Positions 6,531 to 7,771 of a stretch of 7,771 bases of DNA are shown here, piece after piece. The position numbers and the translations under genes are program-made. This DNA is from an uncultured Mycoplasmatota bacterium (lineage in GTDB: Bacteria > Bacillota_I > Bacilli_A > RF39 > UBA660). The notes beneath the pieces were generated by a model that ran no database searches, was not told the DNA's origin, and saw only the letters and a list, made by a program, of their open reading frames with translations. The DNA lies in contig CAMMBX010000052.1 in the NCBI GenBank assembly GCA_946494345.1, positions 1 through 7,771 of the forward strand, read 5' to 3'. Every line of letters begins with the position of its first letter. Position 1 is the first letter of the stretch.

Positions 6531-6934
6531 ATAAAGGTTTCACTTTAATAGAAATGCTAGCAACTATTGCTATATTAGGAATACTAGTATCAATAGTTTT
6601 AGTTAGTGCTAATAGATTAATTACTTCTAGTAATTTAGAGTACTATAATACAAGTGAAAAAATGATGATACTAGCTAGTAAAGACTATTTTGCTGATTAT
6701 AGAAGTTATCTTCCTAAAGAAGTAAATGGTAAAACTAGAGTCCTACTTAGTGCTTTAGTAACAGAAGAATATATTGACATGATAAAAGATGTAAATGAAA
6801 ATGATTGTAATGATAAAGAGAGTTATGTAGAAGTAGAAAAAATTAGTAATAGTGAATTTTTATATAAAGCTCATCTAGTATGTGATAAAGCAGGCTATAT
6901 AACTAGTGATGGTGATGTAAAAAGTGAAAAATAA
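6527..6934 (+). CDS. type IV/type II-style prepilin (pseudopilin) protein
   Basis: The 135-residue product starts MNKG/FTLIEMLATIAILGIL, the class III prepilin signal. A prepilin peptidase would cut after G4 and methylate F5; E9 is the conserved Glu at mature position 5 used in assembly. A hydrophobic helix (5-27) is followed by a short helical spine and a small C-terminal domain with two cysteines, C94 and C119, likely a disulfide pair, as in many minor pilins of gut Firmicutes. LLSALVTEEYID also fits that group. The start ATG overlaps the stop codon of the preceding gene by 4 bases, and the ribosome binding site is a weak AGAAGAA, so translation is likely coupled. No ATPase, peptidase or platform gene is in the window, so the secretion or pilus machine that uses it must lie elsewhere. 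It could be a major or a minor pilin. Confidence 0.88.
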   Translation: MNKGFTLIEMLATIAILGILVSIVLVSANRLITSSNLEYYNTSEKMMILASKDYFADYRSYLPKEVNGKTRVLLSALVTEEYIDMIKDVNENDCNDKESYVEVEKISNSEFLYKAHLVCDKAGYITSDGDVKSEK

Positions 6935-7496
6935 AAAAAGAAGAAATAAGTATGTTGCAATAACAATTGCCATGATATTAATAAGTATAATAGCATTAAT
7001 AGGTGCAAGTTATGCCTTATTAACCTTAACAGTAGAAGGAAATAAAAAGATAACTTTAACAGCAGGAATATTAAAAGTTGATTTTAGTGAAGGAGATACT
7101 ATTAATCTAGATAATACTGCCCCTATCTCAGATAATCAAGGATTAAAGACAACGCCATATACTTTTACAATAACAAATACAGGAAATATAAATGCCTATT
7201 ATCATGTATCATTAGAAGAAGATAGTAATAATACCTTAGATAATAGTTATTTAAAGATGAGAATAACAGGATCTAATGGTTATGATAGTGGAGTAGTAAG
7301 AGTAAGTAACTATGGTAAAGGAACATTTGAAATAATAGGAGAAAATACTTTAGAACCAAGTGATGATGTAACATACAGGTTATGGATGTGGTTAGATGAG
7401 AATGCTGGAAATGAGACTCAAGGAAAAACTTATCAAAGTAAGATTGTAGTAACAAGTTATGATAGAGAAGAAAATAGTCAAAGTTCTCAGTATTAG
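6924..7496 (+). CDS. TasA/CalY-like secreted surface protein
   Basis: The protein has 190 residues. Residues 1-10 are strongly basic (KNKKRRNK), about 11-28 form a hydrophobic core, and SYA at 29-31 is a likely signal peptidase site, followed by LLTLTVEGN. The mature protein (about 32-190) is strand-rich, with LTAGILKVDF, PYTFTITNTGNINAYYHVSL and a late TYRLWMWLDENAG segment. This matches the layout of SipW-processed TasA/camelysin (CalY) family proteins, which form fibres or lie on the surface of Bacilli. There is no LPXTG signal and no second membrane helix, so after cleavage it would be secreted or assembled. It starts at GTG 6924, 8 bases after GGTGA (6911-6915), and overlaps the prepilin stop by 11 bases. 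No type I signal peptidase gene (sipW) is in the window. The family assignment rests on layout and motifs and is moderately sure. Confidence 0.72.
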   Translation: MKNKKRRNKYVAITIAMILISIIALIGASYALLTLTVEGNKKITLTAGILKVDFSEGDTINLDNTAPISDNQGLKTTPYTFTITNTGNINAYYHVSLEEDSNNTLDNSYLKMRITGSNGYDSGVVRVSNYGKGTFEIIGENTLEPSDDVTYRLWMWLDENAGNETQGKTYQSKIVVTSYDREENSQSSQY

Positions 7497-7523
7497 ATGA
7501 ATAAATGATTTTATTAAAGTATG

Positions 7524-7593
7524 ATTAATGTTTCTTTATAAATTATGGTTCGTGATGAACCCTAATTTATAAGTTTATTATGAAACTTTTAAT
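7524..7593 (+). other. compound inverted repeat / structured RNA candidate after the TasA-like gene
   Basis: An inner stem GGTTC (7547-7551) / GAACC (7557-7561) has a 5-base loop. After one T/C mismatch it continues as an 11-bp AT stem (7535-7545 with 7563-7573, one G-T pair). GTTTC (7530-7534) pairs with GAAAC (7582-7586) after an 8-base bulge, and ATTAA (7524-7528) pairs with TTAAT (7589-7593). The T-run terminator follows directly. It may be the 3' end of the operon mRNA, a small RNA or a palindromic repeat. Confidence 0.6.
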
Positions 7594-7626
7594 CTAGTGT
7601 GTAAAAAACATACTAGATTTTTATTT
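7591..7626 (+). terminator. strong intrinsic terminator ending the VUT-prepilin-TasA unit
   Basis: The arm 7591-7602 (aatctagtgtgt) pairs over 12 bp with 7608-7619, with one G-T pair and a loop of five As. Ts run to 7622, and after one A four more positions (7624-7627) include three Ts. It is the best terminator in the window. It shares three bases with the outermost stem of the preceding inverted repeat, so the two cannot be fully formed together. Confidence 0.85.
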
Positions 7627-7635
7627 GTATCAAAG

Positions 7636-7687
7636 AAGTCTTGATTAATTATAACAATCATGATACATTATAGTTAATGGGAGACTT
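7636..7687 (+). other. second long imperfect hairpin in the end region
   Basis: AAGTCT (7636-7641) pairs with AGACTT (7682-7687). After a small internal loop, 11 bases (7644-7654) pair with 7668-7678 (one G-T pair), leaving a 13-base loop that contains the palindrome ATCATGAT. The region lies between the operon terminator and a strong ribosome binding site, where a 5' leader would be. The DNA is very AT-rich, so chance pairing must be considered. Confidence 0.45.
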
Positions 7688-7703
7688 GTTAACAAAATAA
7701 AAA

Positions 7704-7712
7704 GGGAGGAGG
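7704..7712 (+). promoter_or_regulatory. very strong ribosome binding site near the window end
   Basis: GGGAGGAGG at 7704-7712 is the longest Shine-Dalgarno match in the window. The only nearby start codon is ATG 7724, 11 bases after it. Confidence 0.6.
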
Positions 7713-7723
7713 TATTAAAAAGT

Positions 7724-7741
7724 ATGAATTTTAGAAATTAA
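7724..7741 (+). CDS. five-codon mini-ORF (possible leader peptide)
   Basis: ATG at 7724 reads M-N-F-R-N and then TAA at 7739-7741. It follows the strong GGGAGGAGG. It could be a leader peptide controlling a gene beyond the window, or the remains of a broken gene start. The remaining bases to 7771 hold no other start with a ribosome binding site. I see no composition bias or regulatory codon run that would tell these apart. Confidence 0.25.
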   Translation: MNFRN

Positions 7742-7771
7742 TAATATTTTTAGATAGTAATTTGTTATATT

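Noticed and set aside
7273..7455. Open frame on the minus strand within the TasA-like gene
   Set aside because: It is a low-complexity Leu/His/Ser/Tyr shadow of the opposite gene, with no recognisable motif.
7547..7561. tRNA T-arm-like stem with GGTTC
   Set aside because: The loop has 5 bases rather than 7, and no acceptor, D or anticodon arm surrounds it.

Overview
The window is AT-rich chromosomal DNA from a low-GC Firmicutes/Bacilli-like bacterium, most plausibly one of the reduced-genome, uncultured gut Bacilli. This is an inference from base composition, Shine-Dalgarno use, hairpin-plus-T-run terminators and protein styles. All tryptophans are read from TGG, no reading frame contains an internal TGA, and a peptidoglycan carboxypeptidase is present. 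Together these argue for the standard bacterial code and a walled cell rather than a Mycoplasma-type organism.

Left part (1-4221, plus strand). The window opens in the 3' end of a gene whose tail resembles Rpn/PD-(D/E)XK transposase-nuclease proteins and carries heptad tandem repeats. A perfect 13-bp hairpin with a T-run follows and abuts the ribosome binding site of lepA (elongation factor 4). After lepA and a small terminator comes a CcdA-TlpA fusion, a membrane thiol-disulfide relay with its own extracytoplasmic thioredoxin domain. Next is a membrane-anchored metallophosphoesterase whose GNHD motif is altered to GETD.

Middle (4205-5855). A secreted serine D,D-carboxypeptidase lies on the minus strand. 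It overlaps the phosphoesterase tail to tail by 17 bp and has KNG in place of the usual KTG box. Across a 142-bp divergent spacer that probably holds both promoters, a small lipoprotein gene runs on the plus strand and ends in a good terminator.

Right part (5925-7626). A tightly overlapping three-gene unit encodes a six-helix VUT/YhhQ-like membrane protein, a type IV/II-style prepilin and a TasA/CalY-like secreted protein. The ATGA overlap and the 11-bp overlap imply translational coupling. The unit ends in a compound inverted repeat followed by a strong intrinsic terminator.

The last ~145 bases hold no long gene. They contain a second long imperfect hairpin, a very strong Shine-Dalgarno and a five-codon mini-ORF, which look like the leader of a gene beyond the window. 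Most of the window is ordinary core and envelope gene content. The most interesting parts are the prepilin/TasA-like unit, the structured end region and the two enzymes with altered active-site motifs.
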